From Pseudolabrys sp. (GTDB taxonomy: Bacteria; Pseudomonadota; Alphaproteobacteria; Rhizobiales; Xanthobacteraceae): DNA of 32,029 bases. Below the pieces are notes generated by a model. That model was not told the origin of the DNA. It saw only the letters and a list, made by a program, of their open reading frames with translations, and did no database searches. Positions 24,956-32,029 of the stretch are shown piece by piece. The position numbers and the translations under genes are program-made. The stretch covers positions 1 through 32,029 of the forward strand of contig JAUXXH010000053.1 of NCBI GenBank assembly GCA_030684935.1. Reading direction: 5' to 3'. Position 1 is the first letter of the stretch, and each line of letters begins with the position of its first letter.

Positions 24956-25936
24956 ATGGCTGTCGCCGCTGCCCCGGCTGCCGGATTGCCGCCACCGCCG
25001 GCCCGCGTCGTATCGCGGCGCCGTGCCATCCGGCTGTTCAAGATATCGCTGCTGTCGCCGCTGATCGTGATGTTCGCGCTGGTGCTGATGCCGGCACTGC
25101 TGCTGCAACTCTACTTCTCGTTTCACCAGTGGACGGTCTATCTCGGCACCTGGTGGGATGCCGAGTTCGTTGGCCTCGACCTGTTCCAGGAGGTACTGAC
25201 CGATCCGCGTTTCGGCTGGGCCATCGTGCGCTCGCTGCTGTTCGCGACCGGCTCGACCATCGGCTGCTTCGTGTTCGGCTTCCTGCTCGCCTATCTGATG
25301 TACGAGCCGTTCAGAGGCAACGCGGTCTATTACATCATCTTCATCCTGCCGATGCTGACCGTTCCGGTGGTCGTCGCCTACACGGCAGAAATGATGCTGT
25401 ACCAGAGCGGCCCGATCAACGACATCCTGTCGCGTCTGAGCGGTACCGAGTTCAAGCCGGCATGGCTCAGCGACCCGAACATCGCGCTGGCCACCGTCGG
25501 CCTGCTCGAAATCTGGAACTGGACGCCGTTCTCCTTCATCATCATGCTCGCCGGCCTCTCGGCCATTCCGAAGGAGCCGATCGAGGCAGCCGAGATTCTC
25601 GGCGCCTCGAAGTGGCGCATTTTCTGGGAAGTACAGCTGCCGCTGCTGCGGCCGGTGATCCTGCTGGCGCTGGTGCTGCGCTTCCTCGAAGCGATGGCGG
25701 AGTTTCCCAAGACCTGGGCGCTGTTCCAGGGCGGGCCGGGATCGGCCACCGAAACGCTGCCGATCTACATCTTCATGACCACCTGGCAGTATTTCCAGAT
25801 CTCCAAGGGCGCGGCGATGTCCTACATCGTCATGCTGATGATGATCGTCATCGTGCTGCTCGCCATCCGGCTGCTGCGCCGCGAAAAGCAGTCGCTCGAC
25901 AAGATGTACGAACAGCCCAGCAAGGCGGAGGGCTGA
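24956..25936 (+). CDS. ABC transporter permease, MalF/UgpA type
   Basis: A 326-residue inner-membrane permease with about six helices. The first is ISLLSPLIVMFALVLMPALL. The EAA loop reads EAAEILGASKWRIFWEVQLP, a good match to the contact site for the ATPase. The Pro/Ala-rich N-terminus is cytoplasmic. GAGGTGAGG lies directly before the ATG. It pairs with the following MalG-type permease, whose ATG is one base after this stop. Confidence 0.95.
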   Translation: MAVAAAPAAGLPPPPARVVSRRRAIRLFKISLLSPLIVMFALVLMPALLLQLYFSFHQWTVYLGTWWDAEFVGLDLFQEVLTDPRFGWAIVRSLLFATGSTIGCFVFGFLLAYLMYEPFRGNAVYYIIFILPMLTVPVVVAYTAEMMLYQSGPINDILSRLSGTEFKPAWLSDPNIALATVGLLEIWNWTPFSFIIMLAGLSAIPKEPIEAAEILGASKWRIFWEVQLPLLRPVILLALVLRFLEAMAEFPKTWALFQGGPGSATETLPIYIFMTTWQYFQISKGAAMSYIVMLMMIVIVLLAIRLLRREKQSLDKMYEQPSKAEG

Positions 25937-25937
25937 C

Positions 25938-26819
25938 ATGGCGATGACCAAATCGCGCCGCCGCCGCATCACCATGATCATCCGCTATGCGGTGCTGAGC
26001 GTCTGGGCGCTGATCGCGTTCTTCCCGATCTACTGGATCGTCTCGACCTCGTTCAAGATCGACACCCAGTGGTTTGCCTGGCCGCCGTTCTATTTCCCGA
26101 ACCCGCCAACGTTTTCCAATTACATGAACGTCTGGTTCGGGGCCGAGGAATACACCTCGACGCAATACGCGATTTCGTCGCAAAAGCCGCTGATCTCGCT
26201 CTGGAATTCGACGGTGATCGCCACCTGCTCGACATTCCTGGCCGTCCTGTTCGGCTCGATCATCGCCTACGGCGTGTCGCGCTACCGGGTGCTGTCCGAC
26301 CTCCGGATGTTCCAGTTGCTGATGCTGCGCATGATCCCGCCGATCGTGATCGTCGCGCCGCTGTCGCTCTATTACACCGCGGTCGGCCTGATCGACACCC
26401 GCACCGGCCTGATCCTGGTCTACTTTCTCACGACGCTGCCCTACGCCGTATGGATGACCAAGAGCTTCATCGACGAGGTGCCGCGCGAGGTCGAACAGGC
26501 GGCCGAAATCCTCGGCGCGTCGCGCTGGCGCACGGTGTTCGAGATCGTCCTGCCGCTGATCCGCTCCGGCCTGGTTGCGACCTTCCTGTTCATTCTGATC
26601 CTGACCTGGAGCGAATATCTGCTCGCTTTGATCATCACCAAGACGAACGTCGCCACGCTGCCGATCGAACTGTCGAAATACCAGGGCTCGACCGAGGGCC
26701 GCGTCTACGGCCGGCAGGCGGCGCTCGCGGTCGGCATCACAATCCCGCTGATGATCGTCGGCGTCATCATCCGCAAGCATCTCGCCCGCGGCTTCAGTTT
26801 CGGCATGGTACGGAGATAG
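25938..26819 (+). CDS. ABC transporter permease, MalG/UgpE type
   Basis: A 293-residue permease with about six helices, starting MAMTKSRRRRITMIIRYAVL. The EAA loop is EQAAEILGASRWRTVFEIV. The periplasmic segment after the first helix (residues about 36-80) is Trp/Phe/Pro-rich, as in this class. It is tightly spaced with the MalF-type gene (1 bp) and with the ATPase (5 bp), so the three are translationally linked. It forms the second half of the membrane channel. Confidence 0.95.
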   Translation: MAMTKSRRRRITMIIRYAVLSVWALIAFFPIYWIVSTSFKIDTQWFAWPPFYFPNPPTFSNYMNVWFGAEEYTSTQYAISSQKPLISLWNSTVIATCSTFLAVLFGSIIAYGVSRYRVLSDLRMFQLLMLRMIPPIVIVAPLSLYYTAVGLIDTRTGLILVYFLTTLPYAVWMTKSFIDEVPREVEQAAEILGASRWRTVFEIVLPLIRSGLVATFLFILILTWSEYLLALIITKTNVATLPIELSKYQGSTEGRVYGRQAALAVGITIPLMIVGVIIRKHLARGFSFGMVRR

Positions 26820-26824
26820 ACACA

Positions 26825-27913
26825 GTGGCGCGTATCGAACTGGTCAATCTGGAGAAATCCTTCGGCGCGGTGAAGGCGGTGAAGGACCTCACCTTCACCA
26901 TCGAGGACGGCGAATTCATCGTTTTCGTCGGCCCGTCCGGCTGCGGCCAGACCACGACGCTGCGCATGATCGCCGGATTCGAGGACCCGACCAGCGGCGA
27001 AATCCGCATCAACGGCAAGGTGGTCAACGACCTGGAGCCGCGCGACCGCGGCCTCGGCATGGTGTTCCAGAGCCACGCGCTGTTTCCGCACAAGAATGTG
27101 GCGCAGAACATCGAGTTCGGCCTGCGCATGAAGAAGGTGCCGGCCGAGGAGCGCGTCAGGCGCGTCCGCGAAGTGGCCGACATGGTGCGCATCGGCCATC
27201 TGCTCGACAAGATGCCGTCGCAGTGTTCGGGCGGCGAGTCGCAGCGCGTCGCGCTGGCCCGCACGCTGGTGACCAATCCCTCGACCTTCCTGCTCGACGA
27301 GCCGCTGTCCAGCTTGGATGCCAAGCTGCGCCGCGAATTGCGCGCCGAATGCGACCGGCTGCACCAGGCGCTGAAGCGCACCTTCATCTTCGTCACCCAC
27401 GACCAGGAAGAGGCGATGACGCTGGCCGACCGCATCGTCGTGATGCGCAACGGCGAGATCGTCCAGGTCGGCTCGCCGATGGAGATCTATTCCAATCCGG
27501 TCAATTATTTCGTCGCTGACTTCTTCGGCTCGCCGTCGATGAATCTGGTGGCCGGCGAGATCGTGCAGGGCACCGCCGGCACACGCTTTCGCGCGCCTCA
27601 TTTCGACATCGCTCTACCGACCCGCTTCGGCACCGCCAAACCCGGCGCCGCGACACTGGGCATCCGGCCGGAAAGCGTCGGCGTGGCGATCGGCGCCAAA
27701 GGCGACATCGAACTGCCGGTCCGGCTGGTTGAACCGCTCGGCAAGGACACCCTGCTGTATTTCGACGCAGGCACCGAACGTGCATTTGTCGCGGTGACCG
27801 AAGGCCTGAGCATGGCCGAGATCAAAGTTGACGAGCGCATACCGCTGACGCTGGACCCGCTTCGCATTCATCTGTTCGAGTCGGACGGGCGACGGATCGA
27901 CACGGGCGCGTAA
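26825..27913 (+). CDS. MalK/UgpC-type ABC ATPase with degenerate Walker A and signature motifs
   Basis: A 362-residue ATPase with an N-terminal nucleotide-binding domain and a C-terminal OB-fold (TOBE) regulatory domain (about 240-362, including LGIRPESVGV). It starts at a GTG at 26825, five bases after the MalG-type stop. The Walker A reads GPSGCGQTTT: Gln42 (codon CAG, 26948-26950) replaces the lysine that contacts ATP phosphates. The signature is CSGGES rather than LSGGQQ (Cys134, Glu138). The Q-loop (Gln82), Walker B FLLDEP (Asp158, Glu159), D-loop and H-loop His192 are normal. Since MalK-type subunits homodimerise, both sites would be affected. The gene is otherwise full length, uninterrupted and in operon context, so it does not look like a pseudogene. 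Confidence 0.93.
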   Translation: MARIELVNLEKSFGAVKAVKDLTFTIEDGEFIVFVGPSGCGQTTTLRMIAGFEDPTSGEIRINGKVVNDLEPRDRGLGMVFQSHALFPHKNVAQNIEFGLRMKKVPAEERVRRVREVADMVRIGHLLDKMPSQCSGGESQRVALARTLVTNPSTFLLDEPLSSLDAKLRRELRAECDRLHQALKRTFIFVTHDQEEAMTLADRIVVMRNGEIVQVGSPMEIYSNPVNYFVADFFGSPSMNLVAGEIVQGTAGTRFRAPHFDIALPTRFGTAKPGAATLGIRPESVGVAIGAKGDIELPVRLVEPLGKDTLLYFDAGTERAFVAVTEGLSMAEIKVDERIPLTLDPLRIHLFESDGRRIDTGA

Positions 27914-27979
27914 CAGTGGTTGGCTGCGCGCGCCGGACTTCTTTGAATCCAATTCAAGCAACCGAACGTCGAGGTTTAC

Positions 27980-29734
27980 ATGGACTATCGTGAAAAGAGT
28001 GAGATCCGCGACGGCATGCGGATCGACTGGGACATGCCGATCACGATGGACGACGGGGTCGTGCTGCGCTGTGACATCTACCGGCCGATCGCCGAGGGCA
28101 AATACCCGGTGATCATGACCTACGGGCCCTACGGCAAATGGCTGTCGTTCCAGGACCTCTACAAGGATCAGTGGGAGCGCATGTGCGCCGACCAGCCGGA
28201 CGTGCCGGCCAACTCGACCAACAAATACCAGGCCTGGGAAGTGGTCGACCCGGAAAAGTGGGTGCCGGATGGTTATGTCTGCATCCGCGTCGATAGCCGC
28301 GGTGCCGGCCGCTCGCCCGGCGTCATCGACATCTGGTCGCTGCGCGAGGCCAAGGATCAGGCGATCTGCGTCGACTGGGCCGGCGTGCAGCCGTGGTCCA
28401 GCGGCAAGGTCGGCCTCAACGGCATTTCCTATTACGCCGAGAACCAGTGGCAGACCGCCGCCCTGAAGCCGAAACATCTGGCCGCCATCTGCGCCTGGGA
28501 AGGCGCCGCCGATTTCTATCGCGACATGGCGCACCACGGCGGCATCTTCAACCGCGGCTTTGTCGAAGGCTGGTCGAAATCGCAGGTCTATACGCTGCAG
28601 AACGGCCGCGGCACGCGCGGCTTCAAGAGCGGCATGACCGGCGACTGGGTGTCCGGACCGGAGACGCTGTCGGAAGAACAGCTCGGCAAGAACCGCAACA
28701 ATTTCTACGAGGACTGCATCTCCCGCAAACTCGACACCGACGCGTTCTGGCAGTCGCGCATGCCCGACTGGAACAATGTCGAGGTGCCGCTGCTGTCCTC
28801 GGCCAACTGGGGCGGCCAGGGCCTGCATCCGCGCGGCAATTTCGAGGGCTTCGTGCGCGCGGCGTCGAGCCAGAAGTGGCTCGAGGTGCACGGCATCGAG
28901 CACTGGACCCACTTCTACACCAATTACGGCGTCGATTTACAGAAGCGCTTCTTCGCCAAATTCCTCAAGGGCGACGACGCCGCCTGGGACAGCCAGCCCA
29001 AGGTGCAGCTCCAGATCCGTCATCCCGGCGAGAAATTCGTCGAGCGGCACGAGAACGAATGGCCGCTGGCGCGCACGCAGTGGACCAAGTTCTTCATCGA
29101 TCCGGCCGACCTGTCGCTGTCGACCGACGCGCCGAAAGCGGCGTCCGACGTGACCTATGGCGGCTTTAGCGACGGCGTCACCTTCCTGACCGAGCCGCTC
29201 GAGGAAGATGTCGAGTTCACCGGCCCGATCGCCGCCAAGCTCTGGGTGTCGTCGGCGACCGAAGACGCCGATCTGTTTTTGATCGTGCGCGCTTTCTCGC
29301 CCGACCTGAAGGAAGTCACCTTCCAGGGCGCGCTGGATTCGCACACGCCGCTGGCGCAAGGCTGGCTGCGCGTATCGCATCGCAAGCTCGACAAGGAACT
29401 GTCGCTGCCCTACCGGCCCTATCACAGCCACGACGAGGAGCAGAAGCTCACCCCCGGCGAGGTCTATGAGGTCGACGTCGAAGTCTGGCCGACCTGCATT
29501 GCGCTGCCGAAAGGCTATCGCATCGCGCTGTCGGTGCGCGGTACGGACTATGTCTATCCGGGCGAGCCCGGCGCCGGCGTGGAAACGCTGGGCAAGGTGT
29601 GGACCGGCGTCGGCCCCTTCACCCATGACGATCCGCGCGACCGGCCGCCCGCCGTGTTCGGCGGCGACGTCACCTTGCACGCGGGACCGGACCGGCAGGC
29701 CTTTGTGCTGCTGCCCGTGATCCCGAAGACATAA
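27980..29734 (+). CDS. CocE/NonD family hydrolase (peptidase S15-like), copy 1
   Basis: A 584-residue serine hydrolase of the CocE/NonD (X-Pro dipeptidyl-peptidase-like) family: an alpha/beta hydrolase core, a helical cap region (about 165-290) and a C-terminal jelly-roll domain (about 350-580). The DSRGAGRSPG loop precedes the nucleophile elbow GKVGLNGISYYA with Ser150; canonical members read GGSYGG. The usual GWYD acid segment appears as ANWGGQ and a probable catalytic His lies in HGIEHWTH. There is no signal peptide, so it is cytoplasmic. It follows the ABC importer genes by 66 bp and precedes a paralogue, suggesting hydrolysis of an imported ester or amide. GAGG lies six bases before the ATG. 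Confidence 0.93.
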   Translation: MDYREKSEIRDGMRIDWDMPITMDDGVVLRCDIYRPIAEGKYPVIMTYGPYGKWLSFQDLYKDQWERMCADQPDVPANSTNKYQAWEVVDPEKWVPDGYVCIRVDSRGAGRSPGVIDIWSLREAKDQAICVDWAGVQPWSSGKVGLNGISYYAENQWQTAALKPKHLAAICAWEGAADFYRDMAHHGGIFNRGFVEGWSKSQVYTLQNGRGTRGFKSGMTGDWVSGPETLSEEQLGKNRNNFYEDCISRKLDTDAFWQSRMPDWNNVEVPLLSSANWGGQGLHPRGNFEGFVRAASSQKWLEVHGIEHWTHFYTNYGVDLQKRFFAKFLKGDDAAWDSQPKVQLQIRHPGEKFVERHENEWPLARTQWTKFFIDPADLSLSTDAPKAASDVTYGGFSDGVTFLTEPLEEDVEFTGPIAAKLWVSSATEDADLFLIVRAFSPDLKEVTFQGALDSHTPLAQGWLRVSHRKLDKELSLPYRPYHSHDEEQKLTPGEVYEVDVEVWPTCIALPKGYRIALSVRGTDYVYPGEPGAGVETLGKVWTGVGPFTHDDPRDRPPAVFGGDVTLHAGPDRQAFVLLPVIPKT

Positions 29735-29778
29735 ACCGCCGCACAGGCCGCCAAAGCAATTTTCAGGAGTTGGACGTT

Positions 29779-31629
29779 ATGGGTTATCGTGAGGTCAGCG
29801 AAGTCCGCGACGGCATGCAGATCGATTGGGACATGCCGATCACCATGGACGACGGCGTCGTGCTGCGCTGCGACGTGTTCCGCCCGGTCAAGAAGGGCCG
29901 CTATCCCGTGCTGCTCAGCCACGGCCCCTACGGCAAGTGGCTGCACTTCGAGGACGGTTACAAGACCGCCTGGAAGCGCATGGAGGAGAAGCAGCCCGAC
30001 GTGATGGCGGGCTCCACCAACAAGTACCAGAGCTGGGAAGTCTGCGACCCCGAGAAATGGGTGCCGGATGGCTATGTCTGCGTCCGCGTCGACTCGCGCG
30101 GCTGCGGCCGCTCGCCGGGCTATGTCGAACACTGGTCGCCGCGCGAAACCAAGGACTTCGCCGACTGCATCGAATGGGCCGGCGTGCAGCCGTGGTCCAA
30201 CGGCAAGGTGGGCTTGAGCGGCATCTCCTATTACGCCGTCAACCAGTGGCAGGTCGCCAGCCTGCAGCCGAAGCACCTCGCCGCCATCTGCGTCTGGGAG
30301 GGCTTCGCCGACTTTTACCGCGAACTGAGCCACAACGGCGGCATCTACAACACCTTCGCGCAGAACTGGTACGACATGCAGGTGAAGACCGTGCAATACG
30401 GTCTCGGCACCAACGGCCACCGCAGCCGCATGAATGGCGACTGGGTGTCGGGGCCGGAAACGCTCAACGCCATGGAGATGGGCGCCAACCGCTACGACAT
30501 GGGAAAGGTGCTGTTCTCGCACCCCATGGACGACGACTATTACAAGGCGATGCTGCCGGACTGGTCGAAGGTGACCGTGCCGCTGCTGTCGGCCGCCAAC
30601 TGGGGCGGCCAGCCGCTGCACCCGCGCGGCAATTTCGAAGGCTTCTTCCGCGCCGCCTCGAAGCAGAAATGGCTCGAAGTGCACGGCATCGAGCACTGGA
30701 CGCATTATTACACCGACTACGGCGTCAACCTGCAGCGGCGGTTCTTCGACTACTTCCTCAAGGGCAAGAAGAACGGCTGGGACAAGCAGCCGAAGGTGCA
30801 GCTCAATGTGCGTCATCCGGACGAGCAGTTCGTGCTGCGGCACGAGGAGGCCTGGCCGCTGCCGAGCACGCAGTGGACCAAGTTCCACCTCGCCACCGGC
30901 GCGCACAAGCTTGTCACCGAGGCGCCGAAGGATTCGGCCAAGGTCAGTTTCGATGCCATGGGTGACGGCGTCACCTTCATGACAGAACCGATGACGGAAG
31001 CGACCGAAATCACCGGTCCGGTCGCCGCCAAGCTGCACGTGTCGTCGTCGACCAAGGACGCCGACCTGTTTCTGGTGCTGCGGGTGTTCTCGCCGGACAT
31101 GAACGAGATCGTGTTCCAGGGCGCACTCGATCCGCACACGCCGATCGGCCAGGGCTGGCTGCGCGCCTCGCACCGCAAGCTCGACAAGAAGCTGACGCTG
31201 CCGTTCCGGCCCTATCACAGCCACGACGAGAAGCAGCCGCTCACGCCGGGCGAGGTCTATGAGCTCGACATCGAGATCATCCCGACCTGCATCGTGGTGC
31301 CGAAGGGCCACCGCGTCGCCCTGAGCATCCGCGGCAAGGACTACGTCTACCCGGGCGGTTCGGGCGGCAAGCTGTCGAACATGAAGAACGAGTTCACCGG
31401 CAACGGCCCGTTCCTGCATGACGATCCGCGCGACCGGCCGATGGACATCTACGGCGGCGAAACCACGCTGCACCTCGGCGGCGGCACGGAAAGCTTCCTG
31501 CTGTTGCCCATCATCCCGGCCCGCAAGGCTGTGGCGAAGGCCAAGCCGGCCACGGCCCGTGCGGTGAAGGCGAAAGCCAAGCCGGCGAAGTCTGCCAGCA
31601 AGACGGCGAGCAAGAAGAAGCGGCGGTAA
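29779..31629 (+). CDS. CocE/NonD family hydrolase, copy 2, with Lys/Ala-rich C-terminal tail
   Basis: A 616-residue paralogue of the preceding gene, collinear over its whole length. It starts MGYREVSEVRDGMQIDWDMP, has DSRGCGRSPG and the nucleophile elbow GKVGLSGISYYA-like with Ser150, followed by ANWGGQ, HGIEHWTH and the C-terminal jelly roll. It differs by a basic tail of about 36 residues after LLLPIIPA, made of Lys, Ala, Pro, Arg and Ser and ending SKKKRR, resembling a histone-H1-like tail. The ATG at 29779 has AGGAG about 9 bases upstream; a TTG at 29770 is in frame but too close to it. Gap to copy 1 is 44 bp. It is probably co-transcribed with the transporter. Confidence 0.93.
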   Translation: MGYREVSEVRDGMQIDWDMPITMDDGVVLRCDVFRPVKKGRYPVLLSHGPYGKWLHFEDGYKTAWKRMEEKQPDVMAGSTNKYQSWEVCDPEKWVPDGYVCVRVDSRGCGRSPGYVEHWSPRETKDFADCIEWAGVQPWSNGKVGLSGISYYAVNQWQVASLQPKHLAAICVWEGFADFYRELSHNGGIYNTFAQNWYDMQVKTVQYGLGTNGHRSRMNGDWVSGPETLNAMEMGANRYDMGKVLFSHPMDDDYYKAMLPDWSKVTVPLLSAANWGGQPLHPRGNFEGFFRAASKQKWLEVHGIEHWTHYYTDYGVNLQRRFFDYFLKGKKNGWDKQPKVQLNVRHPDEQFVLRHEEAWPLPSTQWTKFHLATGAHKLVTEAPKDSAKVSFDAMGDGVTFMTEPMTEATEITGPVAAKLHVSSSTKDADLFLVLRVFSPDMNEIVFQGALDPHTPIGQGWLRASHRKLDKKLTLPFRPYHSHDEKQPLTPGEVYELDIEIIPTCIVVPKGHRVALSIRGKDYVYPGGSGGKLSNMKNEFTGNGPFLHDDPRDRPMDIYGGETTLHLGGGTESFLLLPIIPARKAVAKAKPATARAVKAKAKPAKSASKTASKKKRR

Positions 31630-31643
31630 GTCAAACTCCGCTC

Positions 31644-31716
31644 ATTCCCGCGCCAGCGGGAATCCAGGGCTGCATGCACTGAGCCTGCCGCCCTGGGTCC
31701 CCGCTTTCGCGGGGAC
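31644..31716. repeat. REP-like repeat with three nested or adjacent stems
   Basis: ATTCCCGC-GCCA-GCGGGAAT (31644-31663), then CCAGGGC/GCCCTGG (31664-31670/31690-31696), then GTCCCCGC-TTTC-GCGGGGAC (31697-31716). This is a common alphaproteobacterial intergenic repeat type. It follows the last hydrolase gene and may serve as its 3' stem. Confidence 0.8.
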
Positions 31717-31746
31717 GAACGGAGATGAGAGCGCTATCCTCTCGCC

Positions 31747-31860
31747 GTCACCCTGAGGTGCTCGGCCGCAGGCCGAGCCTCGAAGGGTCGACGGCCAATA
31801 TCAGAAAGACACGTTCATCCTTCGAGGCTCGCGCGTTCCGCGCTCGCGCCTCAGGATGAC
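31747..31860. repeat. Inverted pair of a second intergenic repeat type
   Basis: The left unit runs GTCACCCTGAGG, then CTCGGCC-GCA-GGCCGAG, then CCTCGAAGGGT. The right unit is the same design inverted: ATCCTTCGAGG, a GCGCG-rich stem, then CCTCAGGATGAC. The two face each other about 25 bp apart, a BIME-like arrangement. Confidence 0.75.
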
Positions 31861-31894
31861 AGTTTCAAGTACCGTATCCGTAGCCCGGACCTCA

Positions 31895-32029
31895 GAGCCT
31901 GACTGAAAAAGCGGTGAGTGATCCCAGCGGGCTGTGATTCCATCGGATTTGCAAAGATTCGAGGGAGATCACGATGGCCTGGACTGGGACCACTCGCGCA
32001 CACTATCGACGGGACCGCCCGCGCTACAC
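31895..32029 (+). mobile_element. Left end of an IS5-family (IS1031-like) insertion sequence, cut by the window edge
   Basis: The probable left inverted repeat starts GAGCCTGACTGAAAAAGC at 31895, right after TCA, which fits the TNA target duplication of the IS1031 group. A transposase reading frame begins 79 bp later. The right end is outside the window, so completeness cannot be judged. Confidence 0.7.
31974..32029 (+). CDS. IS5-family transposase, N-terminal fragment (runs off window)
   Basis: The first 18 codons read MAWTGTTRAHYRRDRPRY, matching the usual start of IS5-family transposases (MxWTxxxRxxYxRxxxRY). GAGGGAG lies about 7 bases before the ATG. The DDE catalytic residues would be beyond the edge. 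Confidence 0.75.
   Translation, partial: MAWTGTTRAHYRRDRPRY

Noticed and set aside
29554..31473. A 639-codon leftward open frame opposite the second CocE gene
   Set aside because: Shadow frame of a high-GC gene; His/Arg/Val-rich with no domain, while the plus strand has a clear hydrolase.

Overview
The window looks like a high-GC chromosomal segment of an alphaproteobacterium of the order Hyphomicrobiales (Bradyrhizobium / Rhodopseudomonas / Xanthobacteraceae-like). This rests on the overall base composition, the protein families (DUF3422, Bug/TctC-type binding protein, NrtA-type ABC system with a sigma-54 activator) and several GC-rich palindromic intergenic repeats typical of that group. 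The exact genus is inference.

Region 1 (1-4712): a leftward NrtABC-type (nitrate/sulfonate/cyanate-like) ABC transporter operon, whose ATPase runs off the left edge. It is divergent from a PAS-AAA+-Fis sigma-54 activator. The gap holds a good -24/-12 promoter facing the transporter and two tandem dyads suitable as activator sites, so the circuit can be read from the sequence. Region 2 (4715-7511): an XRE/MmyB-type regulator divergent from a small four-helix membrane protein, then a DUF3422 membrane protein.

Region 3 (7508-18279): surface-polysaccharide/heptose genes interleaved with housekeeping genes. They are a GmhA-like SIS protein, a FlaA1/CapD-type epimerase/dehydratase, tRNA-Lys, a GT2 glycosyltransferase, a DEAD-box helicase, two tRNA-Arg genes, a GDP-fucose-synthase-like enzyme, GmhB, an ABC exporter and a PPP-family phosphatase. 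The GmhA-like protein lacks a catalytic/metal-ligand histidine of the family.

Region 4 (18390-22976): small-molecule metabolism genes: a FlK-like hot-dog thioesterase with the full Thr/Glu/His set, an alpha/beta hydrolase, a cupin, a Bug-type binding protein and an aldo/keto reductase. Between the cupin and Bug genes lies about 600 bp without a gene. It holds REP-like palindromes and a large multi-hairpin element closed by a perfect 18-bp stem, with one 9-nt loop repeated on two hairpins.

Region 5 (23427-31629): a rightward operon-like run with a Tat-exported family-1 solute-binding protein, two MalF/MalG-type permeases, a MalK/UgpC-type ATPase and two tandem CocE/NonD hydrolases. The ATPase has Gln for the Walker A lysine and an altered signature motif. 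The second hydrolase carries a Lys/Ala-rich histone-like tail. The window ends in further REP-type palindromes and the left end of an IS5-family (IS1031-like) insertion sequence.
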